Positions 31,243-41,215 of a DNA stretch of 64,000 bases are shown here, one piece after another. Both the position numbers and the translations under genes were made by a program. Origin of the DNA: Paraspadella gotoi. Taxonomy: Eukaryota > Chaetognatha. Numbering within the stretch: the first letter of the stretch is position 1; each line of letters begins with the position of its first letter. The DNA lies in NCBI GenBank assembly GCA_051294375.1, contig CM119268.1:19536625-19600624 (forward strand). Reading direction: 5' to 3'. The notes beneath the pieces were generated by a model. That model was not told the origin of the DNA. It ran no database searches and saw only the letters and a list, made by a program, of their open reading frames with translations.

Positions 31243-31507
31243 AGAGATTTCCAGATGCAAACGGATTGGGATACATAGTGGTCGCTCGCGAAACGGACAA
31301 TTATTGGGTGGTGAGTATTATGCCTTAGAAAATCATGTGGTTGTGGACGATAGAATTAAGAATTGGGATATAGTGGAAGAAGTCGCATCCCCGCCCATAA
31401 CAAAAACCAGAGCAACAATCGGAATGTGTGCACTAAGGCGTAGTAATATTTCTAAATTTAACTTTCATCACAGAGGAATGAAACCCGGAAACAGAGGAAA
31501 GGATTAA
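31243..31507 (+). pseudogene. Unidentified exon-like coding fragment, one frame change
   Basis: I do not recognise the protein. Codon use and residue composition are unlike the surrounding low-complexity DNA. From the AG at 31,246 (preceded by TTTTTC, acceptor-like), one frame reads Asp-Ala-Asn-Gly-Leu-Gly-Tyr-Ile-Val-Val-Ala-Arg-Glu-Thr-Asp-Asn-Tyr-Trp. Near 31,304 the open frame changes by one base at GGTGGTGAGTATT and continues about 68 codons rich in charged residues to a TAA at 31,505. GTGAGT there is also a perfect splice donor. So this is either an exon plus intron that stays open by chance, or a frameshifted fragment of a mobile-element or host gene. No domain is visible. Confidence 0.3.
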
Positions 31508-31700
31508 GGAAGAGGATTCCGGAAGAGGAAGAAGATTCTGGAATGATTTCGAATGGGATTTTGGAAGCCAAATCCAGAAAAGGAACAATAGTTTCCGGAA
31601 GAGGAAAAGAAGGTTCCAGAAGAGGAAGAGGAGGATTCCGGAAGAGGAATCTGGCTTCGTCTACTTACCCTTTATAAATAGCCTCTGTTTCTGCTTTGAT
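31490..31700. repeat. GGAAGAGGA purine repeats followed by a TATA-like sequence
   Basis: Five or so imperfect GATTCCGGAAGAGGAA units lie at 31,515-31,650, and TTTATAAATAGCC lies at 31,670-31,683. One frame stays open across it but is Arg/Lys/Glu-rich repeat translation. The TATA-like sequence could belong to another LTR-type promoter. Confidence 0.5.
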
Positions 31701-31701
31701 T

Positions 31702-31752
31702 CACTCTGTCTGAAAATTGATACCGTCTTCATGTCTATTTTCAGACAGAGTG
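31702..31752. repeat. Perfect 16-base foldback abutting an N gap
   Basis: CACTCTGTCTGAAAAT (31,702-31,717) and its exact reverse complement (31,737-31,752) flank a 19-base loop. The second arm ends at the first N. Confidence 0.9.
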
Positions 31753-31762
31753 NNNNNNNNNN
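31753..31762. other. Assembly gap (10 N)
   Basis: Ten N. The sequence right of it (GGGCTCAC-AATGAAGAGACAG) matches the junction beside SINE copy 4 at 25,665, so the join may be through a repeat. Confidence 1.
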
Positions 31763-31773
31763 GGGCTCACAAT

Positions 31774-32005
31774 GAAGAGACAGTAATTATTGATAAGTTT
31801 TAATGACAGAACCGTTCAATATAAGCAGTCCCTGAGCTTCGGATCAGGCTGTAACACCATGTTACAGGCGGGTTAAGCGCCCCGTCCCTCTTAACTGCTA
31901 GGCGGCCACCAGGCTAGAACCCCGGACCTTTGGGTTGGGAGGCGAATGACTTGCCTCCGGCACCAATGACCGCTGATGAACGGTTGGTGGATTTTAGTCC
32001 ACCAT
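31774..32005 (-). mobile_element. tRNA-like SINE (family S1), copy 5
   Basis: Very similar to copy 4 (only scattered substitutions), with an intact GGTGGATTTTAGTCCACC foldback at its right end. It lies outside the giant inverted repeats, which shows that S1 is an independently dispersed family. Confidence 0.75.
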
Positions 32006-32155
32006 ACTATCCAATTATGATTAATTTGTGGAATTATGTGTTAAAATTAGTAAAAAGATTCAACTAAATGTGACTTATGTTTTTTCCATTTAAAGTAATT
32101 TCCATTTCTTTTTCTTTTTATTGTGTACAAATTTTATAGAGTGATCAATAGTCAT

Positions 32156-32218
<63 letters not shown>

Positions 32219-32219
32219 G
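32156..32219. repeat. (AAAG)n microsatellite
   Basis: About 16 AAAG units. Confidence 0.97.
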
Positions 32220-33004
32220 CGATGTAGAGAAAGAGAAAACAAAGAAAGAAAATAAACAAAATCTATAAATCTAATGCATTGCGCTGCAGTGACTTTCTTT
32301 TTACGTGTATTTCCCTGTGATCACATGACTACATAACTAGGATATTTATGTATAACAAACATCTTATTGTGGATCACTACTCTGCAAAGTTTCATTCGAA
32401 ACAAGCAGACATTACATTACATATTGCTCTGGCTAATGGCGTTCTTTCAAATTGACGTATCAAATTGATCAAATTGATCCTACTATACCGCCCTCTTTCG
32501 GCCACTTCCGTTATTGAAACCTTATTAAAATTAACACTTTTCTTCATTTTTTAAAGAGAGAGAGAATGAAAAAAAGAAAGGGAGAGGTAATAAAAGAAGA
32601 AAGAAACAAAGATATAAAAAATATACAAGAAAACCGAGGCGACCTCAACAAAATATAAAATTACCTGAATTTCTTAGGATGTCTCGCAATTTAATCTGTA
32701 TAGTTAGATAAATATTATTACTACATCTCTGATTTTTTCAGGCAATAAAATACTACCAATTCGAATATACCTTACAAAATTTGAGTTGAAAATTCGCGTT
32801 ATTGCAGTTTTTAGAAAGGTTTAAAAAATAGGTGTTTTTAACCATTTTTAGGTCTTTTTTGGGGCTGTATTTTGTTAAGGGGTTTTCCAAATTTAAAAAA
32901 ATTTATAATAAACTTTACAATTTACGCAGTAGGCCATATTTATACTAGTACTAATCCAATAAATGTAAAAAATTTTAAACAGTTTTTTCTGAGATTTTTT
33001 TTCA
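32220..33004. other. No gene seen
   Basis: AT-rich sequence with an AAATTGATCAAATTGATC duplication near 32,460 and a purine-rich stretch at 32,558-32,620. No coding or RNA signal is recognised. Confidence 0.5.
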
Positions 33005-33350
33005 GATTTGGATTTGTCATAAAAGTTGATAATAAGAAATATAACTCTTTTTGAAAAATTCCTTCATTAAGTGGGTCAAAAATTAGAAAAAGCAATATTT
33101 TAAGCTGAAAATTAACTTTTTAAATATTAAATATAGTTTTTTTTAATTTTTAACCCACTTAATGAAAGAATTTCTAAAAATGATTTATATTTTCTTTTAT
33201 CAACTTTTGACGAGGAATTCAAATCTGCAATCAAAATTAAGAAAAGCCTATTTTGAAATTTTAAGATTTTATAAGGATAGTACTATATATACATATAACC
33301 TACTGCGAAAATTAAAAACCATAAAATTATTTTTTATACAAATTAATGTT
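33005..33350 (+). repeat. AT-1-like repeat, diverged copy
   Basis: CATAAAAGTTGATAATAAGAAATATAACTCTTTTT, split here by a near-duplicate, plus CATTAAGTGGGTCAAAA, a foldback around TTAAATATTAAATATAG, and CATATAACCTACTG. It resembles the AT-1 copies at 640 and 34,735. Confidence 0.6.
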
Positions 33351-33738
33351 CACTGATGGTATGTTGTTCATAATTGACTTTTATAATTTCCGTACGTAAC
33401 TTTCACTACGCTCTCGTGCGAACTGTGCATCCTTTACCAAAAATGAATAATATTATAATAATATTTTAAGTTTGCAAACATAATAGAAAAGCCGGTTTTA
33501 TTCGTGTTTTTATTTTTCTCCTTCACCGACAGAAAACCTTTTGTTTTTTTAGGTTTAATTTTTATTTCAAATATTTCTATTATTACTTCTCTTTATTTTT
33601 ATTTCTGCGGATTTTTATTTAAATTTCTATTTTCATTTCGATTTGTAATTCTTTCTAATTTGTTTTTATTATACACATTTATATCCTTTTTAATTTCTTT
33701 TTTTTTCATTTTTTCTCATATTCCTTTATTTTCATTCA
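33351..33738. other. No gene seen; T-rich
   Basis: T-rich low-complexity sequence. A 104-codon Phe/Ser-rich frame at 33,504-33,818 is composition-driven. Confidence 0.5.
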
Positions 33739-34112
33739 TTTCATCCCCTTTCCCCCTTCTCCCCGCCGCCCGTCCGCGTTTTCATTCACACAACTCTTTA
33801 AACTTTCCGATCACGTAAGTTTCACATTCCTGTGATTCTAGCGACGCGACTCTCGCGCCCTCAACCGTCGCCGGACGCCGCGTCGAGAGGAAACACGGGA
33901 CGAGGGGGAAGGGGGGCGTGGCTTGACGGAAGAGAATAACTGACGCCTAGAGTGACGCTTGACGCCAGATTGACGCCGGGTGACGCCGTTGGCGCCGGGA
34001 ACGCCGCCGCCGGGATATGGATAACGCGCGTCAACTAGACGCTTTGTCCTTGTTGCGTCATATTGTCGCGGCCTAGTGGCGTGACGCCATTTGTGTCGCA
34101 CGTCAATGTCCG
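33739..34112. other. CpG-rich island with repeated TGACGCC motifs
   Basis: A sharp compositional change: many CG dinucleotides and at least six TGACGCC/TGACGCT words between 33,945 and 34,090 (TGACGCCAGA, TGACGCCGGG, GTGACGCCGT, GTGACGCCAT). The 87-codon minus-strand frame is Arg-rich and unlikely to be a protein. It could be a CpG-rich promoter region or a GC-rich repeat; no transcript is evident. Confidence 0.45.
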
Positions 34113-34452
34113 ATAATTCCGATTTTTTTTCCCTGGCTGTAAATTAGGTCACCTGATTATCGAATTCTCGCTTGATTAATTTACGAATTTAGTTTTAAAT
34201 TTTCTGCTTAACGTCTTTAAAATATGTTTAACAATCAAAATCATTATTTTTCCAGTATTGTTATCGGCTTTCCCTTTAGCCATTCCATTTGAATTGAGCT
34301 CTTTTTATTTGCAATTTTCAGTCAACAATTTTTCTTCTTCGATTACTAAAAGTGAATGACAACAAACCTCACTCTAACCTCATTCTATCCTCACTCTAAC
34401 CATACTCTAACCTCACCCCACCCAAAGCCAACTTCCTCAAGATCCGAAGACG
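34113..34452. other. No gene seen
   Basis: AT-rich sequence, then CTCACTCTAACC duplications at 34,365-34,420. Confidence 0.5.
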
Positions 34453-34505
34453 GTGACGACGACGACGACGATGACGACGCCGACGATGACGAAGATGACG
34501 TTGAC
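34453..34505. repeat. Imperfect (GAC/GAT)n trinucleotide repeat
   Basis: ACGACGACGACGACGATGACG run giving an Asp-rich plus frame. It is related to the GAC arrays at 37.6, 42.05 and 55.57 kb. Confidence 0.85.
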
Positions 34506-34860
34506 AGGGCAATGGTTGACAGAGACCCGAATATATTTTGGGTGGACTGGACTTTAGGGTGAAGTGAAAGTCAGGAATCAAAATTTAGCAGTTATATATT
34601 GAAAACAATCATATTAGTTAATACTAATCTGTAGTTAAGTTTCTTTTTTTACAAATATAGTAGCCTATTCAGCTTATTTTGTATATAGTACTAGCCTTAT
34701 ATAATGTCAAAATTTCCAAATGTTTTTTTTTTAAATTCTGAGAACAGATTTAGATTCCTCGTTAAAAGTTGATAGAAGAAAATATAAATCTTTTTAAAAA
34801 ATTATGTCATTAAGTAGGTTAAAATTATAAAAAAAACTATATTTTTAAACTTAACTATAT

Positions 34861-35280
34861 GCGGCTATTTCGATTAGAATTATTCAAGTACAAAACAATC
34901 TTTGCGCGCCCGGGATCGAACCCGGTCCTGATAGTTAGGAAACAAAGACACCCAACACTGAGCCAATCGGACAGTCATGAAATCTAAACGTCTGAGTCTC
35001 TGAGCCTTTTGTTTTTCTCTAAATTAACTTGTTTCCATTAGATGTCATCTCTTTAATTTTGCCGCCTAACAAATTGATTGTTTACCTTATTGATATGCTA
35101 ACATTATCAATCAGACCTGTCTTGGGTGAAGAAATAAAATGTTTGCCAATAATTATGTTTTTAATTTATCTATTCTTTACATTTGTAAAGAATACATTGT
35201 AAAAGTGGAGAAATCTTACTTCAAAAAAATTTATTTTACATGAACTTGAAACAAGAAAACAAGCTATTCGCCAAAACCAC
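34861..35280 (+). mobile_element. Short non-autonomous derivative of the Gypsy element at 47.9 kb
   Basis: Left portion: GGCTATTTCGATTAGAATTA; CCAACACTGAGCCAATCGGA; GAGCCTTTTGTTTTTCTCTA; TTCCATTAGATGTCATCTCT. This matches 47,891-48,050. Right portion: CTGTCTTGGGTGAAGAAATA; AAATGTTTGCCAA; AAAGAATACATTGTAAAAGT; ACATGAACTTG-AACAAG; GCTATTCGCCAAAACCAC. This matches 50,638-50,842. The whole gag-pol region is absent. The insertion is flanked by AT-1 sequence, so its edges can be defined by comparison with the empty copy at 640-1,075. It is thus a deletion derivative of about 420 bp. Confidence 0.75.
34903..34976 (-). other. tRNA-like segment with RNA polymerase III box A and box B
   Basis: On the minus strand box A TGGCTCAGTGTTGG (34,952-34,965) is followed by box B GGTTCGATCCC (34,912-34,922) within a perfect T-arm (CCGGG-TTCGATC-CCGGG). 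Acceptor ends do not pair, so this is not a functional tRNA gene. It lies antisense inside the short Gypsy derivative. The long relative at 47.93 kb lacks box B but retains the box A part. It may be the head of a tRNA-derived SINE or a copied primer-tRNA sequence. Confidence 0.6.
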
Positions 35281-35575
35281 ATATAGTTTTTTATATTTTT
35301 GACCAAGTTAATGAAATAATTTTTAAAAAAGAATTATACTTTTTGCAAGGAATCTAAATCCGATCTTAAAATGTAAAAAAATGCATTTTTAAATTTTAGC
35401 CTATTATATACTTAATACTATATATAAATATAGCTTACTGGTGTCCAATAATGATACAAATTTAAACAAAAATTACCATAGTTTTTTATTGGTTTTTATT
35501 TTCATGTTTTATATGCTAAATTTTAATTTTAGAAAATTTTATCATGTTCACATCACTCTACTGGACATTGTCCAC

Positions 35576-35734
35576 TGAACAAACTTTGCTTAATTATAAA
35601 TGTGAAGACGCAAAAGAAGTAAAAACAAATTATTGTAATCAAAATATAATTCAGTCTTTCCTTTTCCAAATCTGAAAGAAAAAACAAAAAAAATTCATAT
35701 GCCTTTTATTTAATTTTTAACTCAAAAAACTGTT
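35576..35734. other. No gene seen; continues AT-1-associated sequence
   Basis: CTCTACTGGACATTGTCCAC foldback and AAATGTGAAGACGCAAAAGA follow AT-1. The same block stands alone between gaps at 39,788-39,900. Confidence 0.6.
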
Positions 35735-35857
35735 AAACTTGTACAAACTAGGTTTTAAATGAATCTTGTCTAAAACATTTTGGATAAAATTTATATGTTT
35801 TGGTTCTTTGTTCTTCCTGCTATTGTGGTAGCTCATAAAGCGAGAAAAGGTTTTTGA

Positions 35858-36005
35858 TTTTGAACAACGATTATTTTAGCATAAAAAATGGACATGTTTC
35901 GGTTCAATGTAAGCCTTCATCCAGCGCTGGATGATGATCGAGTTCCTTACATTGAAGCCGCAAACATGTCCATTTTACATGCTAATAAATTCGTTGTTCC
36001 AAAAT
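35858..36005. repeat. Foldback with ACATGTTTCGG / CCGAAACATGT arms (left arm)
   Basis: Mirror of the better preserved foldback at 43,624-43,765; one arm here carries substitutions (GCCGCAAACATGTCC). Confidence 0.75.
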
Positions 36006-36611
36006 AAAAAAAAAAAGAATTCCTTAATGATAAAATTTATAAAAAACTATTTCAGAAAGGTGTCCATGACTTAGGCGGCTTTAATTTGAAATCACACCCA
36101 CCTTCTCCTATCTCTTCCTTTTCAAAAGTTATGCAAAACTATATTTTATCACGGAAAGAACTAAGGATTTGAACTACGCAGTTACAAATCTTAGTTAAAT
36201 ACAATTTCTGCAAACGGAAGTATGCTCAATTACCATATTGCGTACAAACCTAAATTTCAAAATAAAACCTCAAGAAAAATTTCTCATCTTAGGAAACATA
36301 TCACTTTATGTTTACCCATGTTCCTTACTCATTCTATTAGCCCATGGTTAAGAAATTCCAAGAAAAACGAGGGGGTCTATGTCCAAATTTTTCGAAATTT
36401 TCTACACCTGTATTAACTGTATCATTCTCGGTCTAATCATATTTTGCATGCCATTTGGTCCAGCATAACTGATCAGAGGACAGGAATGCTTTGTTATATA
36501 CAAATTTCAGACAAAGTAAATTCAAAAGGATATATTTTTTTTACCGGCAAATGAAATTTTATTTTTCTTTTTCTTTGCGTCATAAGGGGCGAGCAGGCCG
36601 CCGCGCGGGGT
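36006..36611. other. Left-arm sequence, no gene seen
   Basis: Mirror of 43,045-43,620. Short frames at 36,222-36,416 correspond to different frames in the mirror copy and show no domain. Confidence 0.5.
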
Positions 36612-37120
36612 TTTTAGTCGGATCTGCTTATCAGCAGATCCCGACTCTAAATCACTTTGTCGGGTCCGTCGGTCCGCCCCCTCAATATTGTTCGGGCACT
36701 AACTTATATCATGTCAGAACATCGAATTCTTCGATAAAATCTAATTGCAAAAATAATGATGTTCCGCCGTCCGTCCGTCCGTCCGTTCGTCAGTTCCGTC
36801 CCAGCTTAGCCAAAAAAACACCAATTTACTGTTCGTTGATTGAATGGATGGATTTGAATGAAATTTTTGTGTCCGGGTAAACTGTGTGGCAGGAAAGTGT
36901 GTGATTGAGACTGATATTAAGTTTTCGATGAATCGTCCGAGTGGAAATGATTTTAAAGGAAAAACCTAAAAGAATTATACATTCACTATTGAAACACCAA
37001 TTGCCCTCGATGGTGGATGGCGCCGATTGACTGGAATTTTGTATGTGAGCTGAGGAAGTGTTGTTGAAGATTTTTTTGTATGTGAGGTAGGAAAGTGTAG
37101 TGAACTATTTTTCTGTCGAC
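36612..37120 (-). mobile_element. HX family copy, 3' end and core (left arm of repeat 2)
   Basis: The TTTTTAGTCGGATCTGCTTA end is at 36,612. Then come GGTCCGCCCCCTCAATATTG, CATGTCAGAACATCGAATT, a GTCCGTCCGTCCGTCC block (36,770-36,786) and the core to 36,965. A partial extra core unit follows at 36,990-37,110. Mirrored at 42,590-43,043. Confidence 0.82.
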
Positions 37121-37829
37121 CGACCTGGCAAATGTTCCTGATCAAAACTGGAGCCAACTTACCGCTGTCTACGACACAGACGAACGATGACGACGACTGG
37201 CGAAGGATTCTTTCTTTTGTCTTCACCCCGCGGAGAACGAGCTTGCGTGTTTTCACCCGCCACGACGAAACTGATCAAAGAGGAAAAGTCGCGAATAAAA
37301 GAAATTGAGACTTTATTTGAACACGCAACCCAATTCCTTGAGAAACTCGTAAATACGGAGAAGTTTCTTCCCGGGCGAAACAGTTTTTTGTGAGATAGCG
37401 CAAACGAATACGCATCGAAAAATCTCATGAAAATGGACTCGCGAGAATACTTCCCGGAAATTTGACCATAAAATGAATTGGCCTAAAAGTGCCCGTCAAA
37501 TGACCTGGAAAAGAGCTTAAAGCGAGGGCAAGATATATTTTATACAACGACACGATGAACAATAATTGAAGAACAACAACGATGCATGACGACATTTGAC
37601 GACAACGACGAACACGATAGCGACGAACGACAGCAACGGCGACGACAAACGACGAGGAGGACGACGACGGCGATTTCCGTCGACACAACTTGCGCTTTTT
37701 CTCTTTCCTTTTCTTCATCATAAATTTCCATTACTTTTGCTTTTTGAAACTGAAAGGTTGACTGCCTTCGCATGGTAATCAGATCCGTAAAAAGAAAGAG
37801 GATTAGAGATTGAGTGAATGGCGTGGGAC
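37121..37829. other. Left-arm block with GAC/GTC trinucleotide arrays, no gene seen
   Basis: CGACGA-rich sequence at 37,545-37,680. The 68-codon plus frame at 37,187-37,393 looks protein-like in composition, but in the mirror copy (42,340-42,540) the same frame is disrupted, so I do not call a gene. Confidence 0.5.
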
Positions 37830-37830
37830 T

Positions 37831-37868
<38 letters not shown>

Positions 37869-37926
37869 AGCAGAGAGGAGAGAGAGAGATGAGAGAGAGA
37901 GAGAGGAGAGTGAGAGAGAGAGAAGA
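37830..37926. repeat. Interrupted (GA)n microsatellite
   Basis: GA run with several single-base interruptions. The mirror at 41,787-41,888 is a perfect CT run. Confidence 0.92.
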
Positions 37927-38506
37927 TTGTATTTACATACGATACTATTGAATTATTATTATACTATTTCAAAGATACAAATTTCTTTATGTCGACTTTG
38001 TGTTCCGCCATCACAGCGATCCACGGCATTTCGGTCATCGACCAATATTCGCAACCAGCTGTATAATTATCGACAGTATCGGACGACATCCACGTTTGTC
38101 ATCTTTGTCTGTTCGGTCGAATCCGTCTGTCCGTTCATTTTCTTTGGTCGAAAACTAAACAGACCCTGTGTTACTTTCCATCATTAGCATTCTCGCGGGA
38201 AAAATAGTAAAGACGCCGCCTCTGGTTACGTCTCTCTCTTTGCGACTTCGCTCGTACTTGTAACTTTGTTTCAAAAGTCGATAAATGTCTTTTTATTATT
38301 CTCTCTTTTTTATTTCTTTTTTATTTTTTTTTACTGTACTTTTTTTTGTGGGCGAGCGATTGTGGTTCAGGCTGCTATCCCTTCTTACATAGCCGGACAA
38401 GCTGGACCCTGTGAAGCTTTGTATGAAGACTAGTTTGAGCGTCCAAAAATCGATTAATGTTTTTATGAAGCGTATTATTTTATTTTTCTTTGCTACTTAT
38501 CTCTTT
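37927..38506. other. Left-arm sequence, no gene seen
   Basis: Mirror of 41,240-41,785. Contains GTCTGTCCGTTCATTTTCTT and a T-rich stretch near 38,300-38,350. Confidence 0.5.
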
Positions 38507-38507
38507 G

Positions 38508-38527
38508 CGCTCTCTCTCTCTCAATCT

Positions 38528-38585
<58 letters not shown>
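38508..38585. repeat. (CT)n microsatellite
   Basis: CT run with two interruptions. The mirrored position 41,191-41,215 is a 25-N gap. Confidence 0.95.
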
Positions 38586-38587
<2 letters not shown>

Positions 38588-39762
38588 CTCCATCAAGACT
38601 CATTTCAATTGCATTTGGTTTTCGGTTCAGTCCTGCTTTAGAATTCGTCCACAATTCATTTTTTCTCCCATTTTGTTTTCTACGCTGTTTTTCTTCCTCT
38701 GTAAGATTCTTTCCTACTTTTTTCCTCCTTGTCCTCTTTCTATTATTATTATTTCATTTTTTTTTTTCCTCCTCCCTTCCCCCTCTCGTCGCCGCCAGGC
38801 TCAATAATTAAACGGAGGCAAACAAAAAGAAAGAGAAAAAAATACGGTAATCAGTTGTCGATTCTCTTTTTCCTCGCCTTCTTTCCAAATAATGAACTAT
38901 AAATAACAATACGAGAGCTAGAGAAAAAAAAAGTATCCGCCTTATGTACTCTCTCTCTTCTCTCTCTCTCTCCTCTCTCTCTCTCCTCTCTCGTCTCTCT
39001 CTCCTCTCCTCTCTCTCTCTCTCTCTCTCTCTCCTCTTCTCTCCTCTTTCTCTCCCGCTCACTACGCAGCCTTGAGAACGAGCAGGAAACATGAAGGCTT
39101 TTAAAGTATGAAGAAAGAAAAAAACAAGAGCAACGCGCATTCGAAAAATCGATAACTATGGAGGAAGTACAAAATAAAAACAGGCCCGCGCGGTTGTTGT
39201 TGTTGTGTTTGTTGTCATGGAATTCCGTTTTGTTGTCTTTGTCATCGTAGTGTTAGTGATTCTTGTCTTTTCATGTCCTTTTCGCTTTTCAAAACGTTTC
39301 CTGTTTTTGAAATTGGTAAATACAACCAAATAAACAATTTATTAAAGCATCCATTTATTTAATAAATAAGCATCTTGCACTTCTTTGCAGGCTTGGGTGG
39401 GTTTAAGGGCCTCCATCACTATTAAAATTAATGATGCATAACAGGTTTCAATCAAGACTTTCTCACGTTCGTTGGTTTTATTTTACTACCGGTACAAGTA
39501 TACCTGCTTCCCCCTAAATTATATGAGCTGGTTTATAATGTTGTTCAATAGAATGTTCAATTGTATAAAAGGACCAATCCCTTAATATTGGTCGGGAAAT
39601 ACGTATGTTGTACTCTACATGAGCATCAAAATAAAAGGAGCCTATTTTGTTGTTGTTATTTTATCTTTCGGACCGGTTTTCTATGATCTTGTTTATTATC
39701 GGTTGATTTTTTTTTTTCACGTCAAGCAGTCAATCCTGACTAAATCTCATTTTCATTTTTTC
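38586..39762. other. Left-arm sequence with CT tract at 38,950-39,055, no gene seen
   Basis: Pyrimidine-rich segments and an interrupted CT tract whose mirrored position is the 186-N gap at 40,690-40,875. The frames here are not conserved between arms. Confidence 0.5.
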
Positions 39763-39787
39763 NNNNNNNNNNNNNNNNNNNNNNNNN
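39763..39787. other. Assembly gap (25 N)
   Basis: 25 N at the inner end of the left arm of inverted repeat 2. Confidence 1.
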
Positions 39788-39900
39788 GTTTTATATGCTA
39801 AATTTTAATTTTAGAAAATTTTATCATTTTCACATCACTCTACTGGACATTGTCCACTGGACAAACTTTGCTTAATTATAAATGTGAAGACGCAAAAGAA
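39788..39900 (+). repeat. AT-1 end fragment isolated between gaps
   Basis: Almost identical to 35,508-35,620, including the CATTGTCCACTGGACAA variant of the foldback. Its position between two gaps suggests misplacement by scaffolding. Confidence 0.85.
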
Positions 39901-40060
39901 NNNNNNNNNNNNNNNNNNNNNNNNNNNNNNNNNNNNNNNNNNNNNNNNNNNNNNNNNNNNNNNNNNNNNNNNNNNNNNNNNNNNNNNNNNNNNNNNNNNN
40001 NNNNNNNNNNNNNNNNNNNNNNNNNNNNNNNNNNNNNNNNNNNNNNNNNNNNNNNNNNNN
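39901..40060. other. Assembly gap (160 N) at the centre of inverted repeat 2
   Basis: 160 N between the two arms. Confidence 1.
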
Positions 40061-40689
40061 AAAAAAAATCAACCGGATAATAAACAAGATCATAGAAAAC
40101 GTCAAAGATAAAATACCAAAAACAAAATTTAGCTCCTTTTATTTTGATCCTCGTGCAGAGTACAACATAGTATTTCCCGATCCAATATTTAAGGGATTGG
40201 TCCTTTTATACATTGAAACATTCTTTGAAACATTATACCACTTCATTAATAGGGAAGCCAGGTACTCCGGTAGTAAATAAACAAGACTGTGAGAAAGTCT
40301 TGATTGAAACCTGTTATGTCATTATCTTGTAAGAGTGATGGAGGCCTTAAACCACCAAAGCCTGTCCAAAGAAAGTGGCAAGATAGCTTATTTATTAAAT
40401 AAATGGATGTTTAATAAATTGTTTATATTGGTTGTATTTACCAATTTCAAAAACGGAACGTTTATAGACGAAAAGGAAATGAGAAAGACAAGAATCACTA
40501 CGATGATGACAAAGACAACGAAAACGGAATCCATGACAACAACAACAACCGCGGGGCCTGGTTTATTTCTGTATTCCTCCATGTTATCGATTTTTCGATG
40601 CCGTTGCTCTTTTTTTTCTTTCTTCATCTTTAAAAGCCTTCATTTTCTGCTCGTTTCAAGGCTGCTAGTGAGCGGGAGAGAGAGAGAGA

Positions 40690-40875
40690 NNNNNNNNNNN
40701 NNNNNNNNNNNNNNNNNNNNNNNNNNNNNNNNNNNNNNNNNNNNNNNNNNNNNNNNNNNNNNNNNNNNNNNNNNNNNNNNNNNNNNNNNNNNNNNNNNNN
40801 NNNNNNNNNNNNNNNNNNNNNNNNNNNNNNNNNNNNNNNNNNNNNNNNNNNNNNNNNNNNNNNNNNNNNNNNNNN
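40690..40875. other. Assembly gap (186 N)
   Basis: Begins in a GAGAGAGAGA run; the left arm has a CT-rich tract at the mirrored position. Confidence 1.
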
Positions 40876-41190
40876 TTTTTTTTCTCTCCAGTCTTGTTTG
40901 TATTTATAGTCAATTATTGGAAAAGAAGGCGAGGAAAGAGAATCGACACGATTATCGTATTTTTCTTTTTTTTCTGCCTCCGTTTAATTTGAGCCTGGCG
41001 GCGACGGGAGGGAGGAAGGGAGGAAAAAAAATGAAATAATAATGAAAAAAAAAGAAGGAACGGAAGGGAAAAGAGGAAAGAAAGAATCTACAGAGGAAGA
41101 AAAACAGCGTAGAAAACAAAATGGGAGATAAAAAATGATTGGGACGAATTCTAAAGCAGGACTGAACCGAAAACATATGCAATTGAATGA

Positions 41191-41215
41191 NNNNNNNNNN
41201 NNNNNNNNNNNNNNN
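41191..41215. other. Assembly gap (25 N)
   Basis: Mirrored position in the left arm is the CT run at 38,508-38,585. Confidence 1.

Larger units (their letters stand above)
34735..35575 (+). repeat. AT-1 repeat interrupted by a Gypsy-derived insertion
   Basis: Bases 34,741-34,860 correspond to 640-760 and bases 35,281-35,575 to about 780-1,075 of the uninterrupted copy. The intervening 34,861-35,280 is absent from that copy. The rejoined AT-1 halves would meet in the ACTATATTTTTAA / ATATAGTTTTTT foldback. Confidence 0.75.
35735..39762 (+). repeat. Giant inverted repeat 2, left arm
   Basis: Reverse-complement partner of 40,061-43,879. Matching landmarks are TACAAACTAGGTTTTAAATG (35,737/43,870), the ACATGTTTCGG foldback, the HX 3' half, the GAC array, a GA/CT run, GTCCGGCTATGTAAGAAGG-type sequence (38,390/41,325) and AATAAAAGGAGC (39,635/40,130). 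Left and right differ by small indels. Confidence 0.85.

Noticed and set aside
34903-34976. A functional tRNA gene
   Set aside because: Box A, box B and the T-arm are good but acceptor strands do not pair and the segment is inside a mobile element.
37187-37393. A 68-codon frame with balanced composition
   Set aside because: The mirror copy at 42,340-42,540 does not keep the frame, and there is no domain.
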